A stretch of DNA of 64,000 bases from Salmonella enterica subsp. houtenae serovar Houten (GTDB lineage: Bacteria; Pseudomonadota; Gammaproteobacteria; Enterobacterales; Enterobacteriaceae), in NCBI GenBank assembly GCA_900478215.1, contig LS483478.1, positions 2,108,001-2,172,000 of the forward strand, in the 5' to 3' direction. A model generated the notes under the pieces. It searched no databases and had not been told where the DNA came from. It saw nothing but the letters and a program-made list of their open reading frames with translations. The position numbers and the translations under genes were made by a program. Within the stretch, counting starts at the first letter, position 1. Each line of letters begins with the position of its first letter. Below, in pieces: positions 54,421 through 63,423 of this stretch.

Positions 54421-55266
54421 TTGTATTTTAAAAAATCTTTATTAGCGTTAGCAATTTGCACATCTGTAGTCTCAGTTGAAGCGGTGGCGAATACCAGAGC
54501 CAACGATATGGCATCTTCTGCTACACCCGCTTCTGTTGGTCACCGTCCTGTGGCAACCACAGATGCAAAAAAAGTAGACGTTTCTGGTGAGCTGACAACC
54601 GGTTCAATTCTCCATCTCGATAATGTTTTCTTTACCGATAAGGATAATGATCTGCTTGATCTGAATAAAATGAATAATACTGACGATATTAAATGGTATC
54701 TGGTGGATAATGATGCTGCCGACCCTTCTGGTGCGCCGGCGGCAACCGGGACATCTTTTACCATTCCTGCGGATGCGGGCGGCAAAAAAATTAAAATCGT
54801 TTACCGAATTAAGACGGCGACGGGGACCCCAGACAGCGCATTCTTGCCTGAAACTGTCTTATTAACCTCTGCATCTTCTGGTGTGGGCGGTGACTCTGCC
54901 GCAGACGGTACAATTTCTAATAAGCTACGTTCTGTCACTATCAATGTGGTGAATGAAAGTGGTAAACCGACTGATGAACTCAATGGTACCAATGACGTCA
55001 ACACTCCAGTGGTGGGCGGCACTCTTGAAGCAGTGCTGCAGTGTGCCACCACCGCGTCCGCTGAATGTAAAGTGAGTAACTATAACTTTACCTGGCAGAT
55101 GGCGGATGCAACTACCCCAGATACGTTTACCGAACTGAACAATACTCACAGTGAACCACATAAATATGTCATCAAGGGGACCGAACAGAATAAACTGTTC
55201 CGTGTTCACGTCACGCCTAAAAATACAAAAGTAACGTCGGAGAATAAGCGCGCTATCCGTCGCTGA
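54421..55266 (+). CDS. zirU: ZirU, exported partner of the ZirT system
   Basis: 281 residues. The frame starts with TTG at 54421, preceded by AAGGGAT; no ATG fits. Signal peptide MYFKKSLLALAICTSVVSVE, then SVGHRP at about 38-43 and two Ig-like segments. The second (DELNGTNDVNTPVVGGTLEA to LFRVHVTPK) resembles the C-terminal domain of ZirT. With ZirS and ZirT it forms the secretion system described as an antivirulence modulator of Salmonella. Confidence 0.85.
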   Translation: MYFKKSLLALAICTSVVSVEAVANTRANDMASSATPASVGHRPVATTDAKKVDVSGELTTGSILHLDNVFFTDKDNDLLDLNKMNNTDDIKWYLVDNDAADPSGAPAATGTSFTIPADAGGKKIKIVYRIKTATGTPDSAFLPETVLLTSASSGVGGDSAADGTISNKLRSVTINVVNESGKPTDELNGTNDVNTPVVGGTLEAVLQCATTASAECKVSNYNFTWQMADATTPDTFTELNNTHSEPHKYVIKGTEQNKLFRVHVTPKNTKVTSENKRAIRR

Positions 55267-55297
55267 CAATTAACACTAAATAAACATCTTATTTAAA

Positions 55298-55326
55298 CAT
55301 CGCCCTGTCTTTTAGGCTGGGTGATG
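55298..55326. other. Hairpin between zirU and zirT
   Basis: CATCGCCC (55298-55305) pairs with GGGTGATG (55319-55326) with one G-U. It ends five bases before the zirT ribosome site AGGAG. It may attenuate or process the zirU-zirT transcript. Confidence 0.45.
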
Positions 55327-55343
55327 TAGCAGGAGATAATAAC

Positions 55344-57350
55344 GTGGTTTTTTCTAAAAAACCTATCGCTAAGTATATAACCTGGGCCATTGTCGCCAGT
55401 CACATTTCACTACCGGTTATTGCCGATAATCGCAGCATCGTCGTTGCTAACAGCGATAATGAAATTCAGTCGTGGATGGCGGGCACGGCATCATCTATTT
55501 CTCCGCATCTACAGAAGGGGACGCTGGAGGAGTATGCCAAAGGAAAAATAGAAGCGTTGCCTGGACAAGCCGCTAACCAACTGGTGAATAAAGGGATGAA
55601 GAGCGCTTTCCCGGAAATTATTTTTCGTGGCGGCGTTAACCTTGAAGACGGCGCGAAATATCGTTCATCAGAGTTCGATATGTTTATTCCCGTCCGGGAA
55701 ACGACATCATCTTTACTCTTTGGTCAGCTTGGTTTTCGCGACCACGACAGCAGTAGTTTTGATGGCCGCACCTTTGTTAACGTTGGAGTAGGCTACCGTC
55801 AGGAGGTGGATGGATGGTTGCTGGGCGTCAATACGTTTCTGGATGCCGACATTCGTTATTCCCATTTACGTGGCGGCATTGGTGGGGAAATTTATCGGGA
55901 CAACCTGCGTTTTTCTGGCAACTATTATTTTCCGCTCACCGGCTGGAAAACTTCAGAAGCGCATGAATTCCATGATGAGCGTCCGGCGTATGGCTTTGAT
56001 CTGCGAACAAAAGGTACGCTCCCCGCTTTTCCGTGGTTCAGCGGCGAGCTGACATATGAACAGTATTACGGGGATAAAGTCGATCTGTTGGGTAACGGCA
56101 CGTTAAGCCGCAATCCCCGCGCGGCAGGCGCGGCTCTGATTTGGAACCCTATCCCTTTGCTTGAAGTCAGGGCGGGATATCGGGACGCTGGTAATGGTGG
56201 ATCGCAGGCTGAGGGCGGCCTGAGAGTAAACTACTCTTTCGGGACACCGCTACATGAACAGCTTGATTATCGCAACGTTGGGGCGCCGTCAAATACGACA
56301 AATCGCCGTACCTTTGTCGATCGTAATTACGATATCGTCATGGCGTATCGGGAGCAGGCCAGTAAAATCCGCATTACAGCAACGCCAGTATCAGGCTTGT
56401 CCGGAGCGCTGGTGACATTGATGGCGACGGTAGATAGCCGTTACCCGATCGAGAAGATTGAGTGGTCGGGTGATGCCGAGCTTATGGCTGGACTCCAGCT
56501 TCAGGGGAGATTGAGCAGCGCTCTGACCCTTCCGCAGCTTCCGCTGACGGCGACAGACGGTCAGGAGTATGGCCTCTATTTAACGGTGACTGACAGCCGA
56601 GGAACTCGCGTGACCTCCGAGCGCATCCCGGTCATGGTCACACAGGATGAGGCAAGCTTCCGTTCCTGGATAAATGTTATCAATGATGACGTCCAGGTTG
56701 AGGGCGGTAACTTTGTTATCAGCACCCCGCTTCCTGCCGGAGAAGAAGGGAAAATTATCGAATGGCACTATGTGCGCGAGCGTTCTAAAGAGGAATGGGC
56801 GTCGCTCAAGCCACGTAATATTAAGTACCAATCAGATACGCCGGGTCTGGCATTTAAATCGCTCGGCGGTGCAGAGCGTGACGGCCATTGGGTTGAGCGG
56901 GTTTTGGTAACGCATATCGGCAATGATGCCCACTCGCTTAAATTACATATTGCAGCAAGCGGACCAGACGAAAAACATCCGGTGAAAGGGGTAGTGCTAC
57001 TGCAGGCGCAGTCAGGCAGTATTGCGCAGAAGGTGACTTCTGTGGAGGTGCTTTTTACGCCGGGTACTGATGAAGTCAACGGAAACATTACTGCGCCAGT
57101 TGTCGGAACAGAAATGCGGGCCAGAACGCTTTGTATAAACGATACAGACTGTACCGATGCATTTAATTATCAGTGGGAAATCTCAGATGAAATGAAATCC
57201 TGGAAATCTGTACCTGGTGCGACAAAGGCAACCTGGCTTCTTCCTTATAGCCTTAACGGGGAATCGCTACAGAATAAATATATTCGGGTCAGAATTATTT
57301 CTGATAAAGAAAATGCTGAGAGCCCTAACGCAACATCTGCTACGAATTAA
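55344..57350 (+). CDS. zirT: ZirT, intimin/invasin-like outer membrane exporter
   Basis: 668 residues starting with GTG (AGGAG 10 bases upstream). Signal peptide, then the intimin/invasin beta-barrel (about 55-310; FVNVGVGYRQEVDGWLLGVN, GAALIWNPIPLLEVRAGYRD). The C-terminal passenger has Ig-like domains (DGQEYGLYLTVTDSRGTRVT) and a last domain with a Cys pair (TLCINDTDCTDAFNYQWEIS). ZirT is required for extracellular export of ZirS. Middle gene of the locus. Confidence 0.93.
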   Translation: MVFSKKPIAKYITWAIVASHISLPVIADNRSIVVANSDNEIQSWMAGTASSISPHLQKGTLEEYAKGKIEALPGQAANQLVNKGMKSAFPEIIFRGGVNLEDGAKYRSSEFDMFIPVRETTSSLLFGQLGFRDHDSSSFDGRTFVNVGVGYRQEVDGWLLGVNTFLDADIRYSHLRGGIGGEIYRDNLRFSGNYYFPLTGWKTSEAHEFHDERPAYGFDLRTKGTLPAFPWFSGELTYEQYYGDKVDLLGNGTLSRNPRAAGAALIWNPIPLLEVRAGYRDAGNGGSQAEGGLRVNYSFGTPLHEQLDYRNVGAPSNTTNRRTFVDRNYDIVMAYREQASKIRITATPVSGLSGALVTLMATVDSRYPIEKIEWSGDAELMAGLQLQGRLSSALTLPQLPLTATDGQEYGLYLTVTDSRGTRVTSERIPVMVTQDEASFRSWINVINDDVQVEGGNFVISTPLPAGEEGKIIEWHYVRERSKEEWASLKPRNIKYQSDTPGLAFKSLGGAERDGHWVERVLVTHIGNDAHSLKLHIAASGPDEKHPVKGVVLLQAQSGSIAQKVTSVEVLFTPGTDEVNGNITAPVVGTEMRARTLCINDTDCTDAFNYQWEISDEMKSWKSVPGATKATWLLPYSLNGESLQNKYIRVRIISDKENAESPNATSATN

Positions 57351-57370
57351 TGTGTTAAAAAGGAGCAATA

Positions 57371-58201
57371 ATGCGCATGCCGAAATGTAATTTTATAATC
57401 TATAGTCTCCTTTTGGCGGCTGTACCGATGAGCGTCTCGGCGGACTCGTCGACAACGTCTGCGGCAACCGTCGGGATGCTTTCTCCTCCTACTGCGCCGA
57501 GTGTTGGACACAGACCGTCCAAAAATCTTAGTAGCGTACGATTGACTTTGAATGGCAGTGATTATTCTTATTTAGATTATACCCCCTTTCCTGGTATAAC
57601 TCTCAGGAGAGATACTATCCATCGTGCCTCAGATCCTGATAATAATTATCAGGCTGCTGAGACCAGCACTGTTGTATGTACCTATTATCAAGTTAACAAA
57701 GATAACTCTCAACATATACTGAAACGGGAAAGCCCATGTCAATATAATTTTAATATTAAGAAAGAACATGTAGGCTCGAGGATAAAACTAGAAGTTTATA
57801 ACGAAACGGATATGACTTCAGCGTCAGGGTACATACCTGTGCCCTCGGTCTCCGAGCCTCATTACATTGAGACACAACCTATATCTAATACGCCAAGCCC
57901 AGATTTAACGGTTATGAATATAGATAATGCTGTATTGTCACCGGGTGAAAGTACTACTATAACAACTCTTGTTAAGGATATTGATGGGAATCCTATAAAT
58001 AATGCGTTGATAGAATCATTTATAGGATATGCGAATGGAGATGGCCTATGGGATATAGGACTTGTTAAGAAAGGCGTTGCTCCTGGTGAATATATGCAAG
58101 TTATAACTTATCTTGGACACGGTAGTGAAATGATTCAAGTTAATTATCGCTACCAGGGAAATTCTTTTGGAAAGAGTCTCTCGATTACAGGAAAGTTGTA
58201 A
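57371..58201 (+). CDS. zirS: ZirS, protein secreted through ZirT
   Basis: 276 residues. Signal peptide (FIIYSLLLAAVPMSVSAD), then SVGHRP at about 40-45 as in ZirU, a Cys-containing Ig-like segment (TVVCTYYQVNKDNSQ, CQYNFNIKKEHVG) and a C-terminal Big-type Ig domain. The ribosome site AAGGAG lies before the ATG, 20 bases after the zirT stop. ZirS restrains Salmonella virulence during systemic infection in published work. The 3' half is AT-rich. Confidence 0.9.
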   Translation: MRMPKCNFIIYSLLLAAVPMSVSADSSTTSAATVGMLSPPTAPSVGHRPSKNLSSVRLTLNGSDYSYLDYTPFPGITLRRDTIHRASDPDNNYQAAETSTVVCTYYQVNKDNSQHILKRESPCQYNFNIKKEHVGSRIKLEVYNETDMTSASGYIPVPSVSEPHYIETQPISNTPSPDLTVMNIDNAVLSPGESTTITTLVKDIDGNPINNALIESFIGYANGDGLWDIGLVKKGVAPGEYMQVITYLGHGSEMIQVNYRYQGNSFGKSLSITGKL

Positions 58202-58334
58202 TATTAAATTAATAAAAGTGGTAAATATATCTATCTTCATCACGTTAATTCCATTTTGGCTGTTCGATTTATTTAGTGAACTGCTAAACAGCTATTGTGG
58301 CTGAATAGGTATAGTAGTAAAAAGGTAGGGTATT

Positions 58335-58853
58335 ATGATACCAATATTAACGCAGAATTATATCTCATTGGGTCAGGAACATGCTGTGACCTTTGGGAAC
58401 ACTCCACTTACTCTTAAACCGGGCATATTGGCTGAAGGCAAAATGTTACCTTGTACAAAAGGGTTGGTGCGTCATGATTTATTACCGGGTTACTGTATCC
58501 CAGGTATAAAAAAGCGGATTATTGTCGTCCCGTCGCTGGATACGCCAGTTTGTGAATGGCAGGTAAAAGAGTATAGTGACCGCCTTAAATCAGCGGGCAG
58601 TTACTCAAATCGGGCAGTGTATGTGCTGAGTATGGATACACCATTTGCCCAGGTCCGTTTTATTCGCGATCATGATATTCATCCCGGCATAGTCTTTGTC
58701 TCTGACTACGCTTGTCGCCAGTTTTTAGATAATTCTGGACTGAAAATTAATGAGCTCAGTATTTTTGCCAGGGCATTGATTGAGTGCGATGAAAATAATG
58801 TGGTTACGCGTGTCATCGTGCCACGGGATATCACTCATATACCTGTCTGCTAA
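58335..58853 (+). CDS. Thiol peroxidase-like peroxiredoxin (STM1667 type)
   Basis: 172 residues, a Tpx-fold peroxiredoxin related to Tpx at 28375. The peroxidatic Cys is in SLDTPVCEWQV. At the place of the Tpx resolving Cys (RFCGAE) this protein has RFIRDHD, so it is not a canonical atypical 2-Cys enzyme; other Cys residues (DYACRQFL) might serve. It lies 133 bases after zirS. Confidence 0.88.
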   Translation: MIPILTQNYISLGQEHAVTFGNTPLTLKPGILAEGKMLPCTKGLVRHDLLPGYCIPGIKKRIIVVPSLDTPVCEWQVKEYSDRLKSAGSYSNRAVYVLSMDTPFAQVRFIRDHDIHPGIVFVSDYACRQFLDNSGLKINELSIFARALIECDENNVVTRVIVPRDITHIPVC

Positions 58854-58954
58854 TAATGTGTATGAACATAGCCTCTGCGCAATGAGCTGGATTAATGGCA
58901 GATCTGGAGGGGGTCTTACATGCGCCTTCCTGTAGTGTGAAGGCGCAGCTTATG

Positions 58955-59302
58955 CTATTGCATAACGCCATAAGGAACTGAAAATGACGCCAGCGGATGG
59001 GGCAGGTTAATATTATGGCTCCCCTGAATTTCTGCAATAATCGTCTGGTAACCGGAAAGCCACTTATGGCTTTGTGATTTGGCCTGCTGGTGCTGTAAAT
59101 TGTTTATCACTAGCTCCATTGATTCGCGGGTCTGCCAGTAGTAATTATTAATCATTCTTCCGCTGGCGGCATCGGTATAGCTTTCCATCCCAATATAGCC
59201 ATCAATAGACTGCGTATAGCGCTCAATCCAGACATCCAGTTGATAAAACTCTTCGTCGTACTCTTTTTTTTCGAAAATAAAACTTGTCAGAAACAGCGAC
59301 AT
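58955..59302 (-). CDS. Antibiotic-biosynthesis-monooxygenase-like (ABM) protein
   Basis: 115 residues from the ATG at 59302 (AGGAG 7 bases upstream); seven more codons upstream are unlikely. Small dimeric alpha-beta-barrel type protein: MSLFLTSFIFEKKEYDEEFY, then the aromatic-rich NNYYWQTRESMELV. Likely binds a small redox substrate. It is 27 bases downstream of the B3/B4 gene, so the two are probably cotranscribed. Confidence 0.72.
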   Translation of the reverse strand: MSLFLTSFIFEKKEYDEEFYQLDVWIERYTQSIDGYIGMESYTDAASGRMINNYYWQTRESMELVINNLQHQQAKSQSHKWLSGYQTIIAEIQGSHNINLPHPLASFSVPYGVMQ

Positions 59303-59329
59303 GATATTTCTCCTGTTACGCAATATTAA

Positions 59330-60016
59330 TCAAACACCCATCAACGTAGTTTCAAAACGTAAACCCGGCATCATTTTTTCAAGGCCGTCAGTCAGCATGT
59401 TTCCTGCCGCGTACAATTCCTCAACTGGCATTTCCGGCAGGCTTTCAAGGATAAACCACATCGTTTTATCTGAAGCGCTTAGTCGGGTACGTACTCCCTG
59501 ACGCCAGTTCCAGCGACGACAGGTGACGCCTCTGTCATCACGCCAGATAACTTCGCCCGGTTCTGGCGACTCGGTGACGGGTTGTCCTTCTTTCAGGGTA
59601 TCAAATGTTTCACTACCGTCAGCGAAAACCAGCCGCGGCGATCCACAATAAGCCGCGCTATTTTCGCCGCCTACCGGCACGGCATAGCGCAGGCTCACAG
59701 CGTTATAAAGATCAACGACCGGATCCAGCGCCGCCATTGTTCCATCCTTCAACACGCGTTTTCGTAGCGCTTCTGCCGAGCAGGGGGTGCGCTTTGGTTT
59801 TGCGCCAAATGCTTTAAACACCGCATTCCAGGCGTCTATATGCGCCTGTGCCCACGCTGGCTGGCCGTTAAGTACGGCCTGACAGGCCTCTTTTAGCGCG
59901 ATTTCTCCGACCTGCGCATCACTAACCGGAGCGGCAATAACATTAATACTTAATGCACGAAAGCCGGGAGCGATACGGACCAGTTCCGGGCTGATTGACG
60001 GTAACATAGAAGACAT
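59330..60016 (-). CDS. B3/B4 tRNA-binding-domain protein
   Basis: 228 residues. After a short N-terminus it shows the B3/B4 pattern of PheRS beta and stand-alone relatives (AEALRKRVLKDGTMAALDPV, DLYNAVSLRYAVPVGGENSA). In PheRS this domain edits mischarged tRNA; stand-alone copies may be trans-editing or amino-acid binding proteins, which is inference. Divergent from an XRE-cupin regulator across 43 bases. Confidence 0.85.
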   Translation of the reverse strand: MSSMLPSISPELVRIAPGFRALSINVIAAPVSDAQVGEIALKEACQAVLNGQPAWAQAHIDAWNAVFKAFGAKPKRTPCSAEALRKRVLKDGTMAALDPVVDLYNAVSLRYAVPVGGENSAAYCGSPRLVFADGSETFDTLKEGQPVTESPEPGEVIWRDDRGVTCRRWNWRQGVRTRLSASDKTMWFILESLPEMPVEELYAAGNMLTDGLEKMMPGLRFETTLMGV

Positions 60017-60059
60017 TGCATAATCCTGTAATGACTATTTTATTCTATGATATCGACCA

Positions 60060-60662
60060 ATGACCAAAAAAGTCAACTTATCGACTACGGCGGGCGCCGA
60101 CGTCAGCACGATAAATGAAGCTGTTTCCCAACGTATCAAACAATTTCGTCGCCAAAAAAAGATGTCGCTGGATGAGCTTGCGCGGCGTTCCGGCGTTAGT
60201 AAAGGAATGCTGGTGGAAATTGAAGGTTGTAAAGCCAATCCAAGCATTGCTCTGTTGTGTAAGATCGCGGCTGCAATGGGGGTATCCGTGGCGGATTTTG
60301 TCAACGTCGCCAGCGAGCCGATAGTACATCTTATCGACCGGGAGGCTATTCCGGTATTGTGGCGCGGCGAGAAAGGCGGCAGCGCGAAGCTGATGGCGGG
60401 AACCAGCGGGCCGGATATGCTGGAACTCTGGCAATGGATAATGCATCCTGGTGAACAGTTTGAATCGGCAGGACATCCGGCCGACACCTGTGAATTACTG
60501 TTTGTTAATCAGGGAACACTGACGTTAACGGTCGACGGTAGGCGCTTTATTATTCAGGAGGGCTGCTCCGCTGTAGCCAGAACCGATATGCCTCATGCCT
60601 ACTTTAACGACACTAATGAGGTGCTTGAATTTACCATGACAGTGAATGAAAAGAGCCGTTGA
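60060..60662 (+). CDS. XRE-family regulator with C-terminal cupin domain
   Basis: 200 residues. HTH_3 domain near the N-terminus (SLDELARRSGVSKGMLVEIE, SIALLCKIAAAMGVSVADFV) and a C-terminal cupin (WIMHPGEQFESAGHPADTCE, VDGRRFIIQEGCSAVARTDM). Such regulators sense small molecules through the cupin. The short divergent spacer with the B3/B4 gene points to control of that pair. Confidence 0.9.
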   Translation: MTKKVNLSTTAGADVSTINEAVSQRIKQFRRQKKMSLDELARRSGVSKGMLVEIEGCKANPSIALLCKIAAAMGVSVADFVNVASEPIVHLIDREAIPVLWRGEKGGSAKLMAGTSGPDMLELWQWIMHPGEQFESAGHPADTCELLFVNQGTLTLTVDGRRFIIQEGCSAVARTDMPHAYFNDTNEVLEFTMTVNEKSR

Positions 60663-60710
60663 TCACCGTGAGGAAGGCGCTAACAACCAATCACCCCGAT
60701 AGATAGGCCC

Positions 60711-60739
60711 CGGTGTCCGATAAGCGTTATCGGGCACCG
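60711..60739. terminator. Strong hairpin between XRE-cupin gene and ynaI
   Basis: CGGTGTCCGATAA (60711-60723) pairs with TTATCGGGCACCG (60727-60739), followed on the plus strand by ACTATCTTTTATTTT. It lies between two convergent genes and can serve both. Confidence 0.75.
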
Positions 60740-60747
60740 ACTATCTT

Positions 60748-61779
60748 TTATTTTATCGCTGGCGCGGACTCTGGGTCATCGATATATAGCGTCTGGCTTG
60801 GGAAGGCGAAGTCAGCGCCGTTTTCCTGGACAATCGCAATAATTTTCAGGTAAACATCCTGCTGTACGGCAAGCCATTCCTGCCATACTGTCGTTTTGGT
60901 AAAGCAATACACCATAATATTCAGCGAAGAGTCGGCGAATTCATTAAAATAGACCAACAGCGTCTGTTTCTGATCGATATCATTGTGCGCCAGCAGCATG
61001 TTTCTGATAGCGTCAACGATGAGGCCAATTTTGTCGGCATCTTCGTAACGTAATCCAATAACCGTTTTAATTCGACGGTTGGTCATCCGTCCCGGATTCT
61101 CAACGCTAATGGATGAAAAGACGGAGTTAGGAACGTACAACGGGCGGTGGTCGAATGTGTTAATTCGTGTAATTCGCCAGCCGATTTCGGCGACCGTACC
61201 TTCGATATTCCTGTCAGGAGAGCGAATCCAGTCTCCGATACTGAAGGGGCGATCGAAGTAGAGCATAATACCGGAGAAAAAATTGCTCAGGACATCTTTG
61301 CCCGCCATACCAACAGCGATACCACCGATACCGCCAAAGGTCAGCAGACCGGAGAGACTCATGCCAAAATGTTCGCCATACAGTAAGACAATCGCGACAA
61401 TAATGGTTATTTTTATGACCCGTGCCAGAATACGGGTACTGGTGACATCCCTACCTTTATTGACTTGTGCTTTTTCAAATTGGTTAATAATCAGGAAAAG
61501 TTTTATCGTCAGAATAAGCGCAATGAGCGAGGTGCAGATAAAATCAATGACCCCAGAAGAGATAAACCGTAAATCATAATCTTCAATAGTATTATTCAGG
61601 ATGCTCCCGATGGTCCCAATAATAATCGCGTAAATAAAAAACTGCGTAGCATGGAACGTGAATCCTTTCTTCCACTGTACGTTACGACTGAGCCAGAATC
61701 TCACGACCAGTAACGCTGTACCGCAACTGAAAAGTATCGCCAAATTAAAGGCGTTTTTGAGAAAAAATTCAGTGAACAT
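60748..61779 (-). CDS. ynaI: MscS-family mechanosensitive channel YnaI
   Basis: 343 residues, the E. coli length. Five membrane segments, the pore helix region (LLTFGGIGGIAVGMAGKDVL) and the cytoplasmic MscS beta/alpha-beta vestibule (IGDWIRSPDRNIEGTVAEIG). It is a low-conductance channel opened by membrane tension on hypo-osmotic shock. The core gene order resumes here. Confidence 0.97.
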   Translation of the reverse strand: MFTEFFLKNAFNLAILFSCGTALLVVRFWLSRNVQWKKGFTFHATQFFIYAIIIGTIGSILNNTIEDYDLRFISSGVIDFICTSLIALILTIKLFLIINQFEKAQVNKGRDVTSTRILARVIKITIIVAIVLLYGEHFGMSLSGLLTFGGIGGIAVGMAGKDVLSNFFSGIMLYFDRPFSIGDWIRSPDRNIEGTVAEIGWRITRINTFDHRPLYVPNSVFSSISVENPGRMTNRRIKTVIGLRYEDADKIGLIVDAIRNMLLAHNDIDQKQTLLVYFNEFADSSLNIMVYCFTKTTVWQEWLAVQQDVYLKIIAIVQENGADFAFPSQTLYIDDPESAPAIK

Positions 61780-62016
61780 TATTGTTTTCCGCTCCTTCCT
61801 ACGATAACACTCAGAATGACCTGAGTAACAGGTATTTTACCCAGGATAAACGCGTAGATCATCGATAAGTCAAAAGAAGGAATAGCGCTATCAGCTTTAA
61901 TTTCAGCGAGTTACTTTTGTTGTAAATATAATGTCACCTTTTATGAGGCAGACATCGCACGATTGTCATGGTATTGTTGCTACCAGGTAACAAAGTCATC
62001 TGTAAAGGACGGTACT

Positions 62017-62271
62017 ATGATCATGATGAAGCTGAAATCGGCGAAGGGGAAAAAATTTCTGTTATGCCTGCTGGCAGTGTTTATCATTGCGGCCTCGGTT
62101 GTAACGCGCGCGACTATCGGCGGTGTGATTGAGCAATATCATATTCCACTGTCCGAGTGGACAAGTTCCATGTATGCCATTCAGTCGGCAATGATATTCG
62201 TTTATAGTCTGGTGTTCACTATACTGTTGGCTATTCCTTTGGGGATCTATTTCCTCGGCGGAGATGAGTAA
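62017..62271 (+). CDS. ynaJ: Small membrane protein YnaJ
   Basis: 84 residues from the ATG at 62017, with AAAGGAC upstream. Two membrane helices (FLLCLLAVFIIAASVVTRAT, MIFVYSLVFTILLAIPLGIY). The sequence matches E. coli YnaJ (DUF2534). No known function. Divergent from ynaI and convergent with uspE. Confidence 0.93.
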   Translation: MIMMKLKSAKGKKFLLCLLAVFIIAASVVTRATIGGVIEQYHIPLSEWTSSMYAIQSAMIFVYSLVFTILLAIPLGIYFLGGDE

Positions 62272-62287
62272 CATGAATCGGGTATTA

Positions 62288-62310
62288 GCCGGATGACAGC
62301 GCCATCCGGC
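62288..62310. repeat. REP-like palindromic element
   Basis: GCCGGATG (62288-62295), ACAGCGC, CATCCGGC (62303-62310), the consensus of an enterobacterial REP/PU unit, in the 3' intergenic space between convergent ynaJ and uspE. Confidence 0.8.
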
Positions 62311-62325
62311 AGGACGGAAGTGGGG

Positions 62326-63273
62326 TTAATCGTCCTCATCGTCCAGTTCAACTGGCGTCTGATACTCATCAGGCTTAATGACTAACAGGTCGCAGCGCAG
62401 ATGGTCAATGACCTGTTCGGCCGTGTTCCCCAGAAACGCGGCCGAGAGTCCGGTACGTCCAACGGTGCCAAGCACAACGATCCCCGCCTGGAGATGTTCG
62501 GCAAGATCCGGGATAACTTCTTCCGGCAAGCCTTTTTCCACATGCGTAACTTTTTCATCGATGCTGAATTTCTGGCGCAGCGCTTTCATCGCCAGCAAAT
62601 GCTGGCCTCTGATGGCGTCGTTATATACGCTGGGATCAAATTCCGGCAGCTCAATGGCGATATTGATTGGCGTAACGGGGTAGGCGCCGACCAGGTGCAC
62701 TTCAGTATGATTAACCTGCTCCGCCAACTGTAAGGTCTCTTTTACCAGCTTTTCGTTAAGAGCATTGTGGTAGGGTTCTTCGCTTGCCAGGTTCACGGCG
62801 ACCAGTGCTTTGCCACCTTCTGGCCACGGCTGATCTTTGACCATCCACACGGGGCTTGGGCATTTACGCAGCAAATGCCAGTCAGTAGGGGTAAAAATGA
62901 CCGCTTCCAGTCGATCGTGCTGATGCGCCATTTTCAACACCAGATCGTGACTGCTGGCGATAACCTCCTGAATGATGGCCTCAAAGGGACGATTGTGCCA
63001 GACCACTTTAATTTCAATGGGGACACCGGCTTCAAGATAATATTTCGCCTGCTCACGTATCCAGGCTGTGCGTTGGCTTATTACGCCCTGACGCATTGCG
63101 GTGCGTTCGTCAGGGGAAAGCAGGGTGGTCATCTCATACGAGAAATCGTAAATAGGCAGGAAAGCTTTAATTTTGCCGCCAATCCGTTGATGCAAATAAA
63201 CTGCTCGCCGTAATGCGGGTTGGTCGTCCTGATTGGGATCGATGACCACCAGCATATTTTGATACATAGCCAT
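62326..63273 (-). CDS. uspE: Universal stress protein E
   Basis: 315 residues from the ATG at 63273 (MAMYQNMLVVIDPNQDDQPA); eight upstream codons in frame are not conserved. Two tandem Usp domains, the second ending in the ATP-binding-type loop GTVGRTGLSAAFLGNTAEQV. In E. coli UspE acts in DNA-damage resistance, adhesion and motility. It sits upstream of fnr as in E. coli, in the same direction. Confidence 0.97.
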   Translation of the reverse strand: MAMYQNMLVVIDPNQDDQPALRRAVYLHQRIGGKIKAFLPIYDFSYEMTTLLSPDERTAMRQGVISQRTAWIREQAKYYLEAGVPIEIKVVWHNRPFEAIIQEVIASSHDLVLKMAHQHDRLEAVIFTPTDWHLLRKCPSPVWMVKDQPWPEGGKALVAVNLASEEPYHNALNEKLVKETLQLAEQVNHTEVHLVGAYPVTPINIAIELPEFDPSVYNDAIRGQHLLAMKALRQKFSIDEKVTHVEKGLPEEVIPDLAEHLQAGIVVLGTVGRTGLSAAFLGNTAEQVIDHLRCDLLVIKPDEYQTPVELDDEDD

Positions 63274-63423
63274 ACAGGGTCTCCTTACAACTGTCATCGC
63301 AGTTTGTAACTAAAGAGTAACTCAAATATGGTGAATGAAACAGAGGAAGCGCTTCTGCCAGATCAATAAATCAGAAAAATTTAACGATATGGCAGAAGAT
63401 AACATCAATGGTTTAGCTGACGT

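Noticed and set aside
62288..62310. Intrinsic terminator of ynaJ
   Set aside because: The sequence matches the REP consensus and has no T-run.
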